From Vibrio marisflavi CECT 7928 (lineage in GTDB: Bacteria; Pseudomonadota; Gammaproteobacteria; Enterobacterales; Vibrionaceae), in the NCBI RefSeq assembly GCF_921294215.1, contig NZ_CAKLDM010000002.1, positions 806,001 through 870,000 on the forward strand: DNA of 64,000 nt, given 5' to 3'. The notes beneath the pieces were generated by a model. It had not been told where the DNA came from and made no database searches. It saw nothing but the letters and a program-made list of their open reading frames with translations. Shown piece after piece: positions 54,763-64,000 of this stretch (position 1 is the first letter of the stretch; each line of letters starts with the position of its first letter). Made by a program: the position numbers and the translations under genes.

Positions 54763-57231
54763 ATGATACAACAACGTATGGATGGGAAAACAGTCGTTCG
54801 AAAAGCTTCTCAAAACAGCTTAACTTGGGAGTGGAACGAGCAAACACGCTCAGTTGAGCTCGATAAAACTCAGTTTTCCTCCATATTTGCCACACAATTA
54901 CCCTATTCAGAAGAACAATTTATGCTTTCAGCGCTGGGCTTGGAGTCTCAAAGCGAACTTCAGCAGAGCATTGAAAGGTCGATAGAAAGCAACAAGACGG
55001 TTACTTATTGTTGCTCTCTTTTGCTTGAAAATGAACGCGTATGCTACGTTGAGTTCATCATCAAACCGCCAGCCGATGGGCAAAAAATCACTGGTGTTAT
55101 TTATCCGCTATTTTTCTTTCCAGCTAGCGGGCATGACATTGGAGCGTTATTCCACCAAGTTTTTGATAATCAACATCACGGTATTGTGATTACTGATAGT
55201 GAACATCATATTTTGGTGTCGAATGACTATTTTGCCAGCAATACAGGGTATTCGAAAAAGCAATTAGTAGGGCAGCCTGCAAGCATATTGAACTCTGGAA
55301 AACATAGCTCGGAGTTTTATCATGCGCTCTGGTCATCCGTGAAAAAGCAGGGATATTGGACCGGGACAATTCTTATTCGCAAGGCGGGGGGACAAATCGT
55401 TCCTCAGGAGCTAACCGTTCAGCGTTTATCTGTTCGAAATAGAGTCTATTATATGGGCTTGTACGTGGATTTGTCAGATCACTTGTACCGTGTCGAAGAT
55501 GTTGAACATGGGGGGGTGGAGTTGCTCACACAACTTCCTACGGAAGAGCAATTCACCCAGAGAGTAGTGAATCGTTGGTTAGATTTAAAAGACAATATCT
55601 TATGTATGGTAGTGGCCTTTCAGCCTCAATTCCCATCTGACTTGGAGTTTGATGTTAAATCAAAGCTTTCTGAAGAGCTTGGTCGAAATCAGCAAGCTAA
55701 GGTGTCGGGATATATTGGTAGTAACCACTTTATCGCCAGCTTAGAGTGCGAAAAAAAATCTGGTCCAAGCCAAACTCGTTTAATTCATCAAGCGATACGC
55801 CGGTTCTTTCTCTCTTTAAACCGCCAAGCAGGCAGTTTAGTGCATGAGGCTATATTGAACGGAAAAGTTGGTGTGTCAGTAATGGACCATGATACACATA
55901 ACCCTAAACTACTTGTGCCGCATGCGGTGCAAGCAATTCTTGAAAGAGCGAACGACGCCAAAGGGATGATTACCTTCTATCATGGGACGATTCATCGAGA
56001 AGTCTTACGTAGAAAAGAGCTAGAAGACTTGGTACTAAAATGTATCAAGGAAAGAAAAATCGATGTCTTCTATCAGCCAATTGTCGATACAAAAACTTGG
56101 GACGTAGCTAAATTTGAGGCGTTATGTCGATTTAAGGATAGTAATGGCCGAATGATGAATACCCAAGAGATGGTCTCTGTTGCGGAAGATCTAGAATTGG
56201 TTGCGGAATTGGATTGGTGTGTGGGGAGAAGGTCTATTGAAGACTTAGCTAGAATACACCAAAGGTTTGGGTCTACTCTTGGCATGACTATTAACCGTTC
56301 TCTCAACACAAAACTAGGTGCTGATCAGGTATTAAAAAGTGCCGAAAGAATGATCATCGAACTTTCAGACACGCCAGAATTGATTACCCTCGAACTGACT
56401 GAAAGTGCGTATTTTGACAGTGAATCTAGTCAAGAGTCACTCATTAAGAATATTCGTGATCATGGTGTTAGTGTTGCGATCGATGATTTTGGTACTGGTT
56501 ATTCTTCTTTTACCTATTTGAGCGATTGCAACTTCGATTTGTTGAAAATTGATCGTGAGTTCATTACAGATATTAAAGTAGGGACACACAAATACCACAT
56601 TGTAAAGTCGATCACTGACTTATCTCATACTTTAAGTATAAAAGTTGTCGCAGAGGGTGTAGAAACCCGCCAAGAATTGGAAGTGCTTTGTGGTATAGGA
56701 GTTGACTACATTCAAGGCTACTTTTTCTCAAAGCCACTGCCACTTTCAGAGTTAGAGCACGCATGGGATTATCAGGAAAAGTTAGAAGATTTCTTAAGTC
56801 GCAAGTCGAGTGCATTGAGTATAGGAATTCTGAATATTTGCCACAGCCATATTCCAACGCTAACGCCAGAAAACACTATTAAAGAAGCTAAAGAATACTT
56901 CGATTCACGTTCGTATAACATCAACGTTATGCCTGTTATCTACGATAAACGTTGCGTAGGTATCATTGATAGAGAAACATTGAACCTTTATCTTTCTCCG
57001 ACAGCTGGCTCTAAGCTGGAGACAACTAAAGATCTAGCAATCTGGAAAAAAACTCTGAATACGGTTATGAGAACGGACATATACCGAGCTTCATTTAATA
57101 CTAAAGTGTCCGAGATTTCCGATTTAGTAAATAGTGGAATCAAAGCTCCTTGGGTTGTTGAGGATGAGTTGGGACAATATATGGGCTTGATAACCGATCA
57201 AGATCTCTTATCCCACTTTGCCAATGGCTAA
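54763..57231 (+). CDS. PAS - degenerate GGDEF - EAL - CBS protein, copy 2
   Basis: An 822-residue paralogue of the preceding gene with the same order: PAS (HHGIVITDSEHHILVSNDYFASNTGY), a GGDEF-like region without a GGDEF motif, EAL and CBS. EAL452-454, ELTES, DD574-575 in IDDFGTGYSS and AEGVE are intact. The two share VELLTQLPT, FEALCRF and YIQGYFFSKPLP. The pair arose by tandem duplication. AAAGGCACGAGA precedes the ATG. Confidence 0.85.
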   Translation: MIQQRMDGKTVVRKASQNSLTWEWNEQTRSVELDKTQFSSIFATQLPYSEEQFMLSALGLESQSELQQSIERSIESNKTVTYCCSLLLENERVCYVEFIIKPPADGQKITGVIYPLFFFPASGHDIGALFHQVFDNQHHGIVITDSEHHILVSNDYFASNTGYSKKQLVGQPASILNSGKHSSEFYHALWSSVKKQGYWTGTILIRKAGGQIVPQELTVQRLSVRNRVYYMGLYVDLSDHLYRVEDVEHGGVELLTQLPTEEQFTQRVVNRWLDLKDNILCMVVAFQPQFPSDLEFDVKSKLSEELGRNQQAKVSGYIGSNHFIASLECEKKSGPSQTRLIHQAIRRFFLSLNRQAGSLVHEAILNGKVGVSVMDHDTHNPKLLVPHAVQAILERANDAKGMITFYHGTIHREVLRRKELEDLVLKCIKERKIDVFYQPIVDTKTWDVAKFEALCRFKDSNGRMMNTQEMVSVAEDLELVAELDWCVGRRSIEDLARIHQRFGSTLGMTINRSLNTKLGADQVLKSAERMIIELSDTPELITLELTESAYFDSESSQESLIKNIRDHGVSVAIDDFGTGYSSFTYLSDCNFDLLKIDREFITDIKVGTHKYHIVKSITDLSHTLSIKVVAEGVETRQELEVLCGIGVDYIQGYFFSKPLPLSELEHAWDYQEKLEDFLSRKSSALSIGILNICHSHIPTLTPENTIKEAKEYFDSRSYNINVMPVIYDKRCVGIIDRETLNLYLSPTAGSKLETTKDLAIWKKTLNTVMRTDIYRASFNTKVSEISDLVNSGIKAPWVVEDELGQYMGLITDQDLLSHFANG

Positions 57232-57291
57232 ATGACTGCAGTCTGATATTATCCCTGACCACTTTTGGCTGTATTCGACTAGTTTTCACAA

Positions 57292-57972
57292 ATGCTATCT
57301 CAAATTGCTCCTTTTTTAGCGCCGATGTTGTTAGGTGCTCAGTTAATTTTGCTTGTTGTCCTTGTTAAAGGCGACATATGTCCCGGTCAGCGGGGTAGGA
57401 TTCACAAAGTGTTTTCTTTGGTTGGACTGGTGTGGTTGCTAGTTGCTATCAATTATCCGGTTGCGCTTGTCTGCTCGCTACTTACTCTCTATTTCTGCGC
57501 CAGAGCCAAATTTTCTAAAACTCGAGATAAAGGCCCGCTGTGGTCATTGGTACTTGCAAGTGTGCTTGCTGCCGTGTTTGTACTTGCTAAGGCCTTTCAG
57601 CAAACAACAATAACTAATGGCTTGCTTTTCATCGTGCTAGTTATGTTGTTGGGTACAGCATTTGCACATTTGCTTCTCACTATTGCAAGAACTCGATTGC
57701 AAGCTTTCCACAAAATCTTGCCATTTAGTGGTGTAGTGGCCTCTATTGTTTTAGTGATTTTAACACTCATTTACGCGTTTGGTTTGCTTCACACAGCTCA
57801 AGAACCAATGGTAAGTCGGGCAATAATAGGTTTGATGCTGTTGGTTGTCGGTGTACTGGTTTGGTGCGCGCATATTATTTTCTCGAAAGCACCCAATAAG
57901 TGGGTGTTGTTAGTTAGTACTTCGCTACTACTAACAGCATCAGTCTATGGTTGGGCTTTGTCAGTAGTTTAG
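57292..57972 (+). CDS. Integral membrane protein of unknown function
   Basis: A 226-residue protein with about seven hydrophobic segments (residues 8-26, 40-58, 59-70, 84-101, 112-130, 145-165, 175-225), no signal peptide and no recognisable family motif. It begins 60 bases after the second EAL gene and could share its transcript. Confidence 0.6.
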   Translation: MLSQIAPFLAPMLLGAQLILLVVLVKGDICPGQRGRIHKVFSLVGLVWLLVAINYPVALVCSLLTLYFCARAKFSKTRDKGPLWSLVLASVLAAVFVLAKAFQQTTITNGLLFIVLVMLLGTAFAHLLLTIARTRLQAFHKILPFSGVVASIVLVILTLIYAFGLLHTAQEPMVSRAIIGLMLLVVGVLVWCAHIIFSKAPNKWVLLVSTSLLLTASVYGWALSVV

Positions 57973-58044
57973 AGTGCGGTCACTTTTTAGACGCATTGTT
58001 AGGTTTATGCTTAACAGTGAGTCCGATGAGGAAGGAGTTGACGT

Positions 58045-58245
58045 ATGGATCTAAGCAATATCCACCGCCTTGATAGCCGAATTTTGTTGGGCATAGTTAA
58101 TGAAAAGCTACGCCTAGAATGTGACAGTTTTGAAGATTTGGCGAGTATGTACGAACTAGATGTTGAGAACGTTGTCGGGAAACTAGATATGTTAGGTTAT
58201 CAATATGACAGGGTAACCAACCAATTTAAAGCTTACGATAGATAA
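58045..58245 (+). CDS. DUF4250-type small protein
   Basis: A 66-residue soluble protein with HRLDSRILLGIVNEKLRLECDSFEDLASMYELDVENVV and YQYDRVTNQFK, matching the DUF4250 family. Function unknown. GAGGAAGGAG lies 6-15 bases before the ATG, a strong ribosome site. Confidence 0.75.
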   Translation: MDLSNIHRLDSRILLGIVNEKLRLECDSFEDLASMYELDVENVVGKLDMLGYQYDRVTNQFKAYDR

Positions 58246-58257
58246 CCCCATTTCCAA

Positions 58258-59169
58258 TTAAACCATCTTGATTCCCTCAAGATGGTTTTTGCATTGCTGT
58301 CTAGCTGTACTAAAGAAGGCTTGCAAGTAATGCTTGTCTTTTTCTGTATGGCGTATAGCGCAAAATAAGCGACGCCAAAGTCCTTTACCTAGTGGCTTAC
58401 TATCAACCAAGCCCTGCCTAGAGAATTCACTTACCGCCCAGTTCGGTAACGCTGTCACGCCAAGTCCAGCTGAAACCATTTGTACTAGCATGAGCGTGTT
58501 GTCTGCTTGTTTCCATTTTTTCGGCTCAATGCCTTCAGGTTGTAAAAAGTGCTTAACTACATCAAGTCGCTGCTTTTCAACAGGGTAGCTAAGCATTGTT
58601 TCTTCCGCAAGGTCAGTCGGTTCTATCGTTTCGAGTTGACTAAGCGGGTGGTTAACCGAAGTAACTAAGCGCATCTCAAAGTCAAACAAAGGCTCGTAAT
58701 GTACCTCGGATCTAGGATGAATATCTGAAGTGATGACCAGATCCAGCTCTCCAGCAAGCAAAGCTGGTAATGGTTCAAAACCGAAACCAGAAGAAAAATC
58801 TAGCGATACACTTGGCCAATTGACTTGATACTCTTTGATTGCTGGCATTAGCCATTGGAAGCAGGAATGGCATTCGATAGCCATATGAAGTCGTCCATTG
58901 ACGTCCTCTTTCAGCCCTGCAAGCTCATTTTCAGTGTGGGCAAATTTAGGTAACACGTCATCGGCAAGCTTCAACAAGATTTTTCCTTCAGCAGTGAACT
59001 TCACTGGACGTGTTTTGCGAAAGAACAGCTGCCCACCAATACGGGCTTCAATATCTTTTATCTGATGCGAGAGTGCTGACTGAGTAAGGTGAAGCGTTCT
59101 TGCTGTCGCTGTAAGAGAGCCTGTATCTCTTAAACAGCTGAGTGTCCGTAGGTGTTTAAGCTCAATCAT
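58258..59169 (-). CDS. metR: LysR-type regulator MetR
   Basis: A 303-residue LysR-type activator: helix-turn-helix GSLTATARTLHLTQSALSHQIKDIEARIGGQLFFRKTRPVKFT, then an effector domain that binds homocysteine. MetR activates metE and represses itself. It is divergent from metE with 279 bases between; MetR and MetJ boxes lie there. Its 3' end overlaps a terminator for the opposite gene. Confidence 0.92.
   Translation of the reverse strand: MIELKHLRTLSCLRDTGSLTATARTLHLTQSALSHQIKDIEARIGGQLFFRKTRPVKFTAEGKILLKLADDVLPKFAHTENELAGLKEDVNGRLHMAIECHSCFQWLMPAIKEYQVNWPSVSLDFSSGFGFEPLPALLAGELDLVITSDIHPRSEVHYEPLFDFEMRLVTSVNHPLSQLETIEPTDLAEETMLSYPVEKQRLDVVKHFLQPEGIEPKKWKQADNTLMLVQMVSAGLGVTALPNWAVSEFSRQGLVDSKPLGKGLWRRLFCAIRHTEKDKHYLQAFFSTARQQCKNHLEGIKMV
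58261..58291 (+). terminator. Terminator between DUF4250 gene and metR
   Basis: AACCATCTTGA (58261-58271) pairs with TCAAGATGGTT (58277-58287) and runs into a T tract. It overlaps the last codons of metR on the minus strand. Confidence 0.85.
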
Positions 59170-59235
59170 GAATAATCCTAATAGTCACATCCCAATGTTG
59201 AATATAAATAAACTACGCAAAAACTTGCCCCATGT

Positions 59236-59251
59236 AAACGTCTAGACGTCT
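59236..59251 (+). promoter_or_regulatory. MetJ operator (two tandem met boxes)
   Basis: AAACGTCT (59236-59243, 7 of 8) followed by AGACGTCT (59244-59251, 8 of 8) against the met-box consensus AGACGTCT. It lies about 66 bases from the metR start, suiting repression of metR. Confidence 0.85.
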
Positions 59252-59306
59252 AAAAATTTTAGTTAGCAAGTTTTCGGCATTGTGAAATGAGGTTTTACAG
59301 AGTGTA

Positions 59307-59319
59307 TGAATTTTTTTCA
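59307..59319 (+). promoter_or_regulatory. MetR box
   Basis: TGAA-TTTTT-TTCA matches the MetR/LysR consensus TGAA-N5-TTCA exactly. It lies 130 bases before the metE start, between the two MetJ sites, suiting activation of metE. Confidence 0.75.
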
Positions 59320-59373
59320 TCATGCTGTTGAGAAATTGGATATTGCCGAATTTTGCGTTTAGAGCAATATTTT

Positions 59374-59389
59374 AGCTGTCTAGACATCC
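59374..59389 (+). promoter_or_regulatory. Second MetJ operator near metE
   Basis: AGCTGTCT (59374-59381) and AGACATCC (59382-59389), each 6 of 8 to the met box, in tandem as MetJ dimers need. It lies about 60 bases before the metE start. Confidence 0.7.
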
Positions 59390-59448
59390 AAAGTGGCGAT
59401 AAGAAAGGTAAATCGACCTCACAACGTATTTAAAATGGAAAGATTAAG

Positions 59449-61764
59449 ATGACAGCGACTACACATATATTGGGTTACCCTCGAATTGGTGAAAAAAGAG
59501 AACTTAAGCTTGCGTTAGAAAAATATTGGCGCGGAGAAATCGATCAAAATGAACTGGAAAATGTAGGATCAACACTGCGAGATAAACATTGGCAACTGCA
59601 AGCAGAGCAAGGACTCGAATACGTAACGGCGGGAGATTTTGCTTGGTATGACCATGTTCTCTCTACGTCGCTTCTGCTTGGCCATGTGCCAAAGCGCCAC
59701 CAATCCGATTCTATTGACCTAGATACACTGTTTAAAGTGGCAAGAGGTCGTTCTCAGTCTAGCTGTGATTGTGGTGCTGCATCTGATATGACCAAGTGGT
59801 TCAATACTAATTATCACTACATCGTACCGGAATTTAGTGAGTCACAAACATTTGAGGTGAGTTGGACACAGCTATTTGATGAAATTGAGCAAGCTAAGCA
59901 AGCTGGTTACTCAGTTAAGCCAGTGCTACTGGGACCAGTAAGTTACCTTTATTTAGGCAAGGAAGTAGGTAGTGATTTTGATCGCTTATCTCTTCTTCCA
60001 AGTCTTTTAGAGTGCTACCAAGAAATTTTTGCTCGATTAGAAGCTATCGGTGTCGAGTGGTTACAAATAGACGAGCCAATTCTGTCTCTTGAGCTGGAAG
60101 GTAGATGGCTAAGCGCATTTTCAACGAGTTATCAAAAGCTTCAGGGTAAGGTTAAGCTGCTGTTGACCAGTTATTTTGACTCAGTTGAAGATAACATCGA
60201 GGTAATCGCAAAGTTGCCTGTTGATGGGTTACATATAGATCTTTCTGCTGCCTTGAGCCAATTGGCGAATGTGGCAGAACAGGTCCCGTCACATTGGGTG
60301 CTATCTGTTGGTGCAATCAATGGTCGTAATGTTTGGAAAGCAAATCTGCATCAGCTCCTTTCATTGCTACAGCCAACAAAGGATAAATTCGGTGACAGAC
60401 TATGGTTGGCCAGCTCGTGTTCGCTACTTCATAGCCCGGTTAATCTGGAGTTGGAAACTGGCTTGCCAGAAGAGGCGAAGAGTTGGTTTTCATTCGCCAA
60501 GCAAAAAGTTGCAGAAGTTGTCCTGTTAGCTAAGGCGTTAGATGGAAATGAAGCGGCTATAGCTGAGTGCTATGAGTACAGCAAACCTGTCATTGCAAGG
60601 CAATCATCCACAGAAGTAAATAAGCCATCTGTGCAAGGCAGGATTGCAAGTATCAATAAAGAGTCGGTCAATAGAAGCTTATCGTACATTGAGAGAGCTA
60701 AGGTTCAACGTGACAAATTGAAATTGCCGGTGCTCCCGACAACAACTATTGGTTCTTTCCCACAAACACCAGAAATCCGAACCCAACGCCGAGACTTTCT
60801 ACAAGGAAAGATAGATGAGCTTGAATACAAGGCATTGCTAAAAGGCCATATTGAAGGTTGTGTCAAACGGCAAGAAGCGTTGGATTTAGATGTGCTAGTA
60901 CATGGTGAAGCTGAGCGAAATGATATGGTGGAGTATTTCGCCGAGAACTTGCAAGGTTTCCAAACCACTAAGTTTGGCTGGGTACAAAGTTATGGCTCGC
61001 GCTGTGTTAAACCGGCAGTTGTTGTAGCAGATATAGAGCGACGTGCACCAATAACTGTTGAGTGGTCGGCATATGCTCAGTCACTTACTTCTAAACAGAT
61101 GAAAGGGATGCTGACAGGGCCAGTGACAATACTTTGTTGGACATTCCCTCGCGAAGATATTTCTCGTAAAGAGATAGCCCAGCAGCTCGCCCTGGCATTG
61201 CAAGATGAAGTCGCAGATTTACAAGATGCAGGCATCAATATTATTCAAATTGACGAGCCAGCGATTCGAGAAGGGTTGCCTCTTAAACAGAAGCAGCATC
61301 AAGAGTATTTGGATTGGGCTGTGGACGCATTTAAGCTTTCCGCCGCGAGTGCAAGACCGGAAACTCAAATACACACGCATATGTGCTACAGCGAATTTAA
61401 TGAGATCATCGAATCGATCGCAGCGCTTGATGCAGATGTCATTACTATAGAAACATCGCGCTCAAATATGGAATTGCTCAAAGCGTTTGAAGAGTTTAAT
61501 TATCCGAGTGAGATTGGCCCAGGCGTTTACGATATTCACTCACCTAATATTCCAAGCAAGGAGTGGATTGAGAACTTACTGTACAAAGCTGCAGACAAGA
61601 TACCTTATCAGCGTTTATGGGCAAATCCAGATTGCGGTTTAAAAACGCGTAGTTGGATTGAAACCGAACAAGCATTAACCAATTTAGTCGCAGCAGCAAA
61701 ATCTGTTCGAAAAGTATGGCTAGAGTCAGAAGAATTAAGCAGTGAAACAGCGCAACTTGTGTAG
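59449..61764 (+). CDS. metE: Cobalamin-independent methionine synthase MetE
   Basis: A 771-residue zinc enzyme transferring the methyl of 5-methyltetrahydropteroyltriglutamate to homocysteine. Two (beta-alpha)8 barrels; the N-terminal one opens [21 protein letters not shown], the C-terminal one holds the zinc ligands His644 and Cys646 in HTHMCYSEF, and Cys729 in [20 protein letters not shown] is also present. Divergent from metR, with MetJ and MetR boxes between. Confidence 0.97.
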   Translation: MTATTHILGYPRIGEKRELKLALEKYWRGEIDQNELENVGSTLRDKHWQLQAEQGLEYVTAGDFAWYDHVLSTSLLLGHVPKRHQSDSIDLDTLFKVARGRSQSSCDCGAASDMTKWFNTNYHYIVPEFSESQTFEVSWTQLFDEIEQAKQAGYSVKPVLLGPVSYLYLGKEVGSDFDRLSLLPSLLECYQEIFARLEAIGVEWLQIDEPILSLELEGRWLSAFSTSYQKLQGKVKLLLTSYFDSVEDNIEVIAKLPVDGLHIDLSAALSQLANVAEQVPSHWVLSVGAINGRNVWKANLHQLLSLLQPTKDKFGDRLWLASSCSLLHSPVNLELETGLPEEAKSWFSFAKQKVAEVVLLAKALDGNEAAIAECYEYSKPVIARQSSTEVNKPSVQGRIASINKESVNRSLSYIERAKVQRDKLKLPVLPTTTIGSFPQTPEIRTQRRDFLQGKIDELEYKALLKGHIEGCVKRQEALDLDVLVHGEAERNDMVEYFAENLQGFQTTKFGWVQSYGSRCVKPAVVVADIERRAPITVEWSAYAQSLTSKQMKGMLTGPVTILCWTFPREDISRKEIAQQLALALQDEVADLQDAGINIIQIDEPAIREGLPLKQKQHQEYLDWAVDAFKLSAASARPETQIHTHMCYSEFNEIIESIAALDADVITIETSRSNMELLKAFEEFNYPSEIGPGVYDIHSPNIPSKEWIENLLYKAADKIPYQRLWANPDCGLKTRSWIETEQALTNLVAAAKSVRKVWLESEELSSETAQLV

Positions 61765-61776
61765 TTAGCGCTAATG

Positions 61777-61825
61777 AAAAAAGTAACCTTGGTTAATTGA
61801 TGCACAAGGTTACTTTTGTTTTTTA
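61777..61825. terminator. Bidirectional terminator metE / PLC-like gene
   Basis: AAAAGTAACCTTG (61779-61791) pairs with CAAGGTTACTTTT (61805-61817), with T and A tracts on both sides serving the convergent genes. Confidence 0.85.
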
Positions 61826-61836
61826 AAGGGTGTGAA

Positions 61837-64000
61837 TTAGTCAGAGACTACTTCAACTAAATTATCTCTCACCTTGTTACATTTTATATCGCTACGAAAA
61901 TTATTCATTTCGATTAAGTTATTAGCAGACGTGTTAATGGTGATGGTGCATATTGGCCCTTGTAATTCGCTAATGACAATATGGTTTCCTTTGTTATTTA
62001 ACGAGCCTAATGAAACGTGTTGATATTTTGATAGACGAATATCCCTGTTCGTTTCGCCAGACACGTACATCTTTTCTGATTGCAGGTTTTTAATCGTGAC
62101 AGCGGTACTATTGTAAATAACAGGAGTCACAATATCTGGATTGATATTGTCCAAGTAGACCAAATTAGACTTTTCCAGTAAGGGTAGCTTCTCTGGTAAC
62201 CAAGCATGGGCTCGAACAGCCATACCCAAAATAGTCGGGTAAGTATTCAAAGCATCTTCAGCACTCTGTGTTAGTGTCCATGACAGCAGGAACCAGTTAT
62301 AGTCTTTGCCTTGATATCCGTTAAGTTTATTTTTCTGATCCGAGAACATGTTTTGAAATACGTTTGCGTTTGAGTAATGATCAAAGACTTTCAAAAACGG
62401 ATAGCCTTGGCCCGTTTGCCCAGAAGGCACGTCGTTGCTACCAGAATATGAAATGTCATTGTATCCCCACAGCCCAGACGTCGGATTAACGAGACTAGAG
62501 AACTTTTGCTCGTCTTCAGTAGTGTCCAAAACAACAATGACTTTTCCGCGTACTTCACCGAAGGTTAGCCCTGAGATATCAGAAGTCCGGTTAGCCATGT
62601 ATAAATGTGCTTGGTTTGTACCTGAGAACACACTTCTTACCAGCGAGGCGACTGCTTTTGAAACGGTTTCTTTCGATGCTGCAGCTACGCCACGAACATG
62701 GGAAAACTTGAGAATCAGAGTTTCAGTTGGGTGTTCAGAAACAAACTGCAGTGCTTGATTAAGTAAACCCAGTCGATTCTCAGAAGGTATATGTACAATC
62801 GGTTGGCCATTGCAGCTCATTTGATTGCCGCCATGGTATGTGAAGTATCCAGCAGCGCCACCAAATACCGAATCGGTATAAGTTGGTCGGATATCAAAGT
62901 AACGTGCGCCACTCTCTAATTGACCTAATATATCTTTGGTCTGAGTTTGAGTGACTTGGGGGCTTGCGGTAACGGCGCAATGTGAAATGTTTCCAGTTGA
63001 CATACCAGCATCGTGGCTTGCCGGAAGCATTACGTTTTCTATTTTATCGCTATCAGCGAAATCAGCCATCCAGTCAGCAGTTTTGACAGGTTCCGAAACG
63101 GACTTTTGCTCAATTTTGTATATAGATGTTTGGTTTGCACTGTACGTGGAGACTCGAAGTGCCCCCAAAGCACCAAGTTCAGTCATATAGCGTCGATCGT
63201 TGTAAGAACCGTCGTAATTAGGCTCCGACTTGATGTTAGTGTTGGCAGTCATATGCACGGTGTGCTCTACATCGCCATCATTGGCTAGAGTAAAGGTAAC
63301 GTCTGCACTAATTTCCGTTCTAAAACACTTTGACGCAAAAGGAGAGATTACCTGGTCGATAGCTTCATCTTCTTCTTTAAGCAATCCGTCATGGTATTTC
63401 GTTAAACGCATAACATTCGGGGTGCCGTTGTAGATACACTGAACGGAATTCGGCACTTGATATTCTATTGTACTGACGTCACTAGGGTTTAATATTTGTG
63501 ATAACGGATCCCAAATTTCGCCTCCGCGTCTAAATACGATTGCAGCATTCTCTGAAGATCCTGGATTGTTTGGGTCTAGAGACGTCCTTTTTCCCCAAAC
63601 TTGAATTCGATGATCGCCAATATATCGGCCACGTTGAGCGGCAGCCCACCAGTTATTACTCGTACCAGTGTGTCCTTGAGCAATGACAACGTCTTTCACA
63701 CTATATTTATATTGGCTGAGTCCATGATTGGTATCTCCTTTATTAAAATAAAGAGTTAAGTCTCCTTTGAAAGCAAAATTAAGTTTCTTGGGTAAATCAT
63801 TAAATGTAGTTTTACCTCTATCGTTTCCGAGCTGCTGCTTAAACCAGTTAGCCACATCATCTGTGCCATGCCGGCCTAGTGTAAAGGTAAAGTAGCGACC
63901 ATCTTTATATGCACCACTCATTTTGGTACTACCTACTTTGACTAAATGGCTTGGATCCTGATTGTTGGATACCTTAACACCTGTCAAATAGTAGTAGGCA
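61837..64000 (-). CDS. Large PI-PLC-like phosphodiesterase, C-terminal part (5' end outside)
   Basis: The frame is open from the right edge, so at least 720 residues are seen and the N-terminus is missing. Numbered from the TTG at 63987, residues 315-620 resemble a PI-PLC X domain: SHDAGMS (His325, Asp326), ARYFDIRPT (Arg367) and YHGGNQ (His385) match the catalytic His, Asp, Arg and His of bacterial PI-PLC. LGLLNQALQFVSEHPTETLILKFSH follows. Upstream are about 310 residues of unknown beta-rich sequence (WWAAAQRGRYIGDHRIQVWG); downstream a short C-terminal domain with two Cys. Probably secreted; a substrate cannot be assigned. Confidence 0.7.
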   Translation of the reverse strand, partial: AYYYLTGVKVSNNQDPSHLVKVGSTKMSGAYKDGRYFTFTLGRHGTDDVANWFKQQLGNDRGKTTFNDLPKKLNFAFKGDLTLYFNKGDTNHGLSQYKYSVKDVVIAQGHTGTSNNWWAAAQRGRYIGDHRIQVWGKRTSLDPNNPGSSENAAIVFRRGGEIWDPLSQILNPSDVSTIEYQVPNSVQCIYNGTPNVMRLTKYHDGLLKEEDEAIDQVISPFASKCFRTEISADVTFTLANDGDVEHTVHMTANTNIKSEPNYDGSYNDRRYMTELGALGALRVSTYSANQTSIYKIEQKSVSEPVKTADWMADFADSDKIENVMLPASHDAGMSTGNISHCAVTASPQVTQTQTKDILGQLESGARYFDIRPTYTDSVFGGAAGYFTYHGGNQMSCNGQPIVHIPSENRLGLLNQALQFVSEHPTETLILKFSHVRGVAAASKETVSKAVASLVRSVFSGTNQAHLYMANRTSDISGLTFGEVRGKVIVVLDTTEDEQKFSSLVNPTSGLWGYNDISYSGSNDVPSGQTGQGYPFLKVFDHYSNANVFQNMFSDQKNKLNGYQGKDYNWFLLSWTLTQSAEDALNTYPTILGMAVRAHAWLPEKLPLLEKSNLVYLDNINPDIVTPVIYNSTAVTIKNLQSEKMYVSGETNRDIRLSKYQHVSLGSLNNKGNHIVISELQGPICTITINTSANNLIEMNNFRSDIKCNKVRDNLVEVVSD

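Overview
This window is a stretch of chromosome from a gammaproteobacterium of the family Vibrionaceae, most probably a Vibrio. The evidence is the cydABX-ybgE / ybgC-tolQRAB-pal-cpoB / nadA order, a PanP-type aspartate decarboxylase beside hexR, a TfoX competence regulator near serC, a FabV enoyl-ACP reductase, and a MetJ/MetR-controlled metR-metE pair. Protein matches are from recognition of families and motifs, not from a search.

Layout. 1-2.1 kb: end of the cytochrome bd oxidase operon. 2.2-7.6 kb: complete Tol-Pal cell-envelope operon. 7.7-13.1 kb: nadA, a two-helix K+ channel with an RCK domain, a UPF0149 protein and a hybrid histidine kinase. 13.2-15.8 kb: tRNA-Ser(GGA) followed by what looks like the scar of an integrated element: an integrase N-terminus cut to 33 codons, inverted ATGTACCA repeats in front of it, one MFS transporter as cargo, and a degraded copy of the tRNA 3' end at 15739-15757. 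15.8-25 kb: mixed accessory genes, including a secreted small protein, endonuclease I, a MerR-type promoter driving two tiny membrane proteins, an ABC exporter, an FUSC protein, two tandem orphan solute-binding proteins and a PLP enzyme. 24.3-29.2 kb: a two-component system divergent from a three-gene Gtr/ArnT-like glycosylation set. 29.3-34.2 kb: a candidate sRNA, then psrA-like regulator, fadE and fabV (fatty-acid metabolism). 34.3-45.4 kb: ybjL, grxA, hexR, panP, lysO, an HDOD protein, tfoX, an outer-membrane barrel and a YdgA-family protein. 45.6-49.5 kb: serC and a PTS IICB permease with MalI-type operators and a convergent MalI-type repressor. 49.8-58.2 kb: YgiQ radical SAM protein and two tandem PAS/EAL/CBS phosphodiesterase paralogues, with two small hypotheticals. 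58.3-61.8 kb: metR-metE with MetJ and MetR boxes. 61.8 kb to the edge: the 3' part of a large protein with a PI-PLC-like catalytic domain.

How the parts work together. Most of the window is core metabolism and envelope maintenance with recognisable regulatory DNA (MetJ and MetR boxes, MalI operators, a PsrA-type box, a CRP-S-like site at tfoX, a dyad over the nadA promoter). The accessory signal is concentrated at 13.3-24 kb and at the right edge. No CRISPR array, insertion sequence, intact prophage or known defence system was seen.
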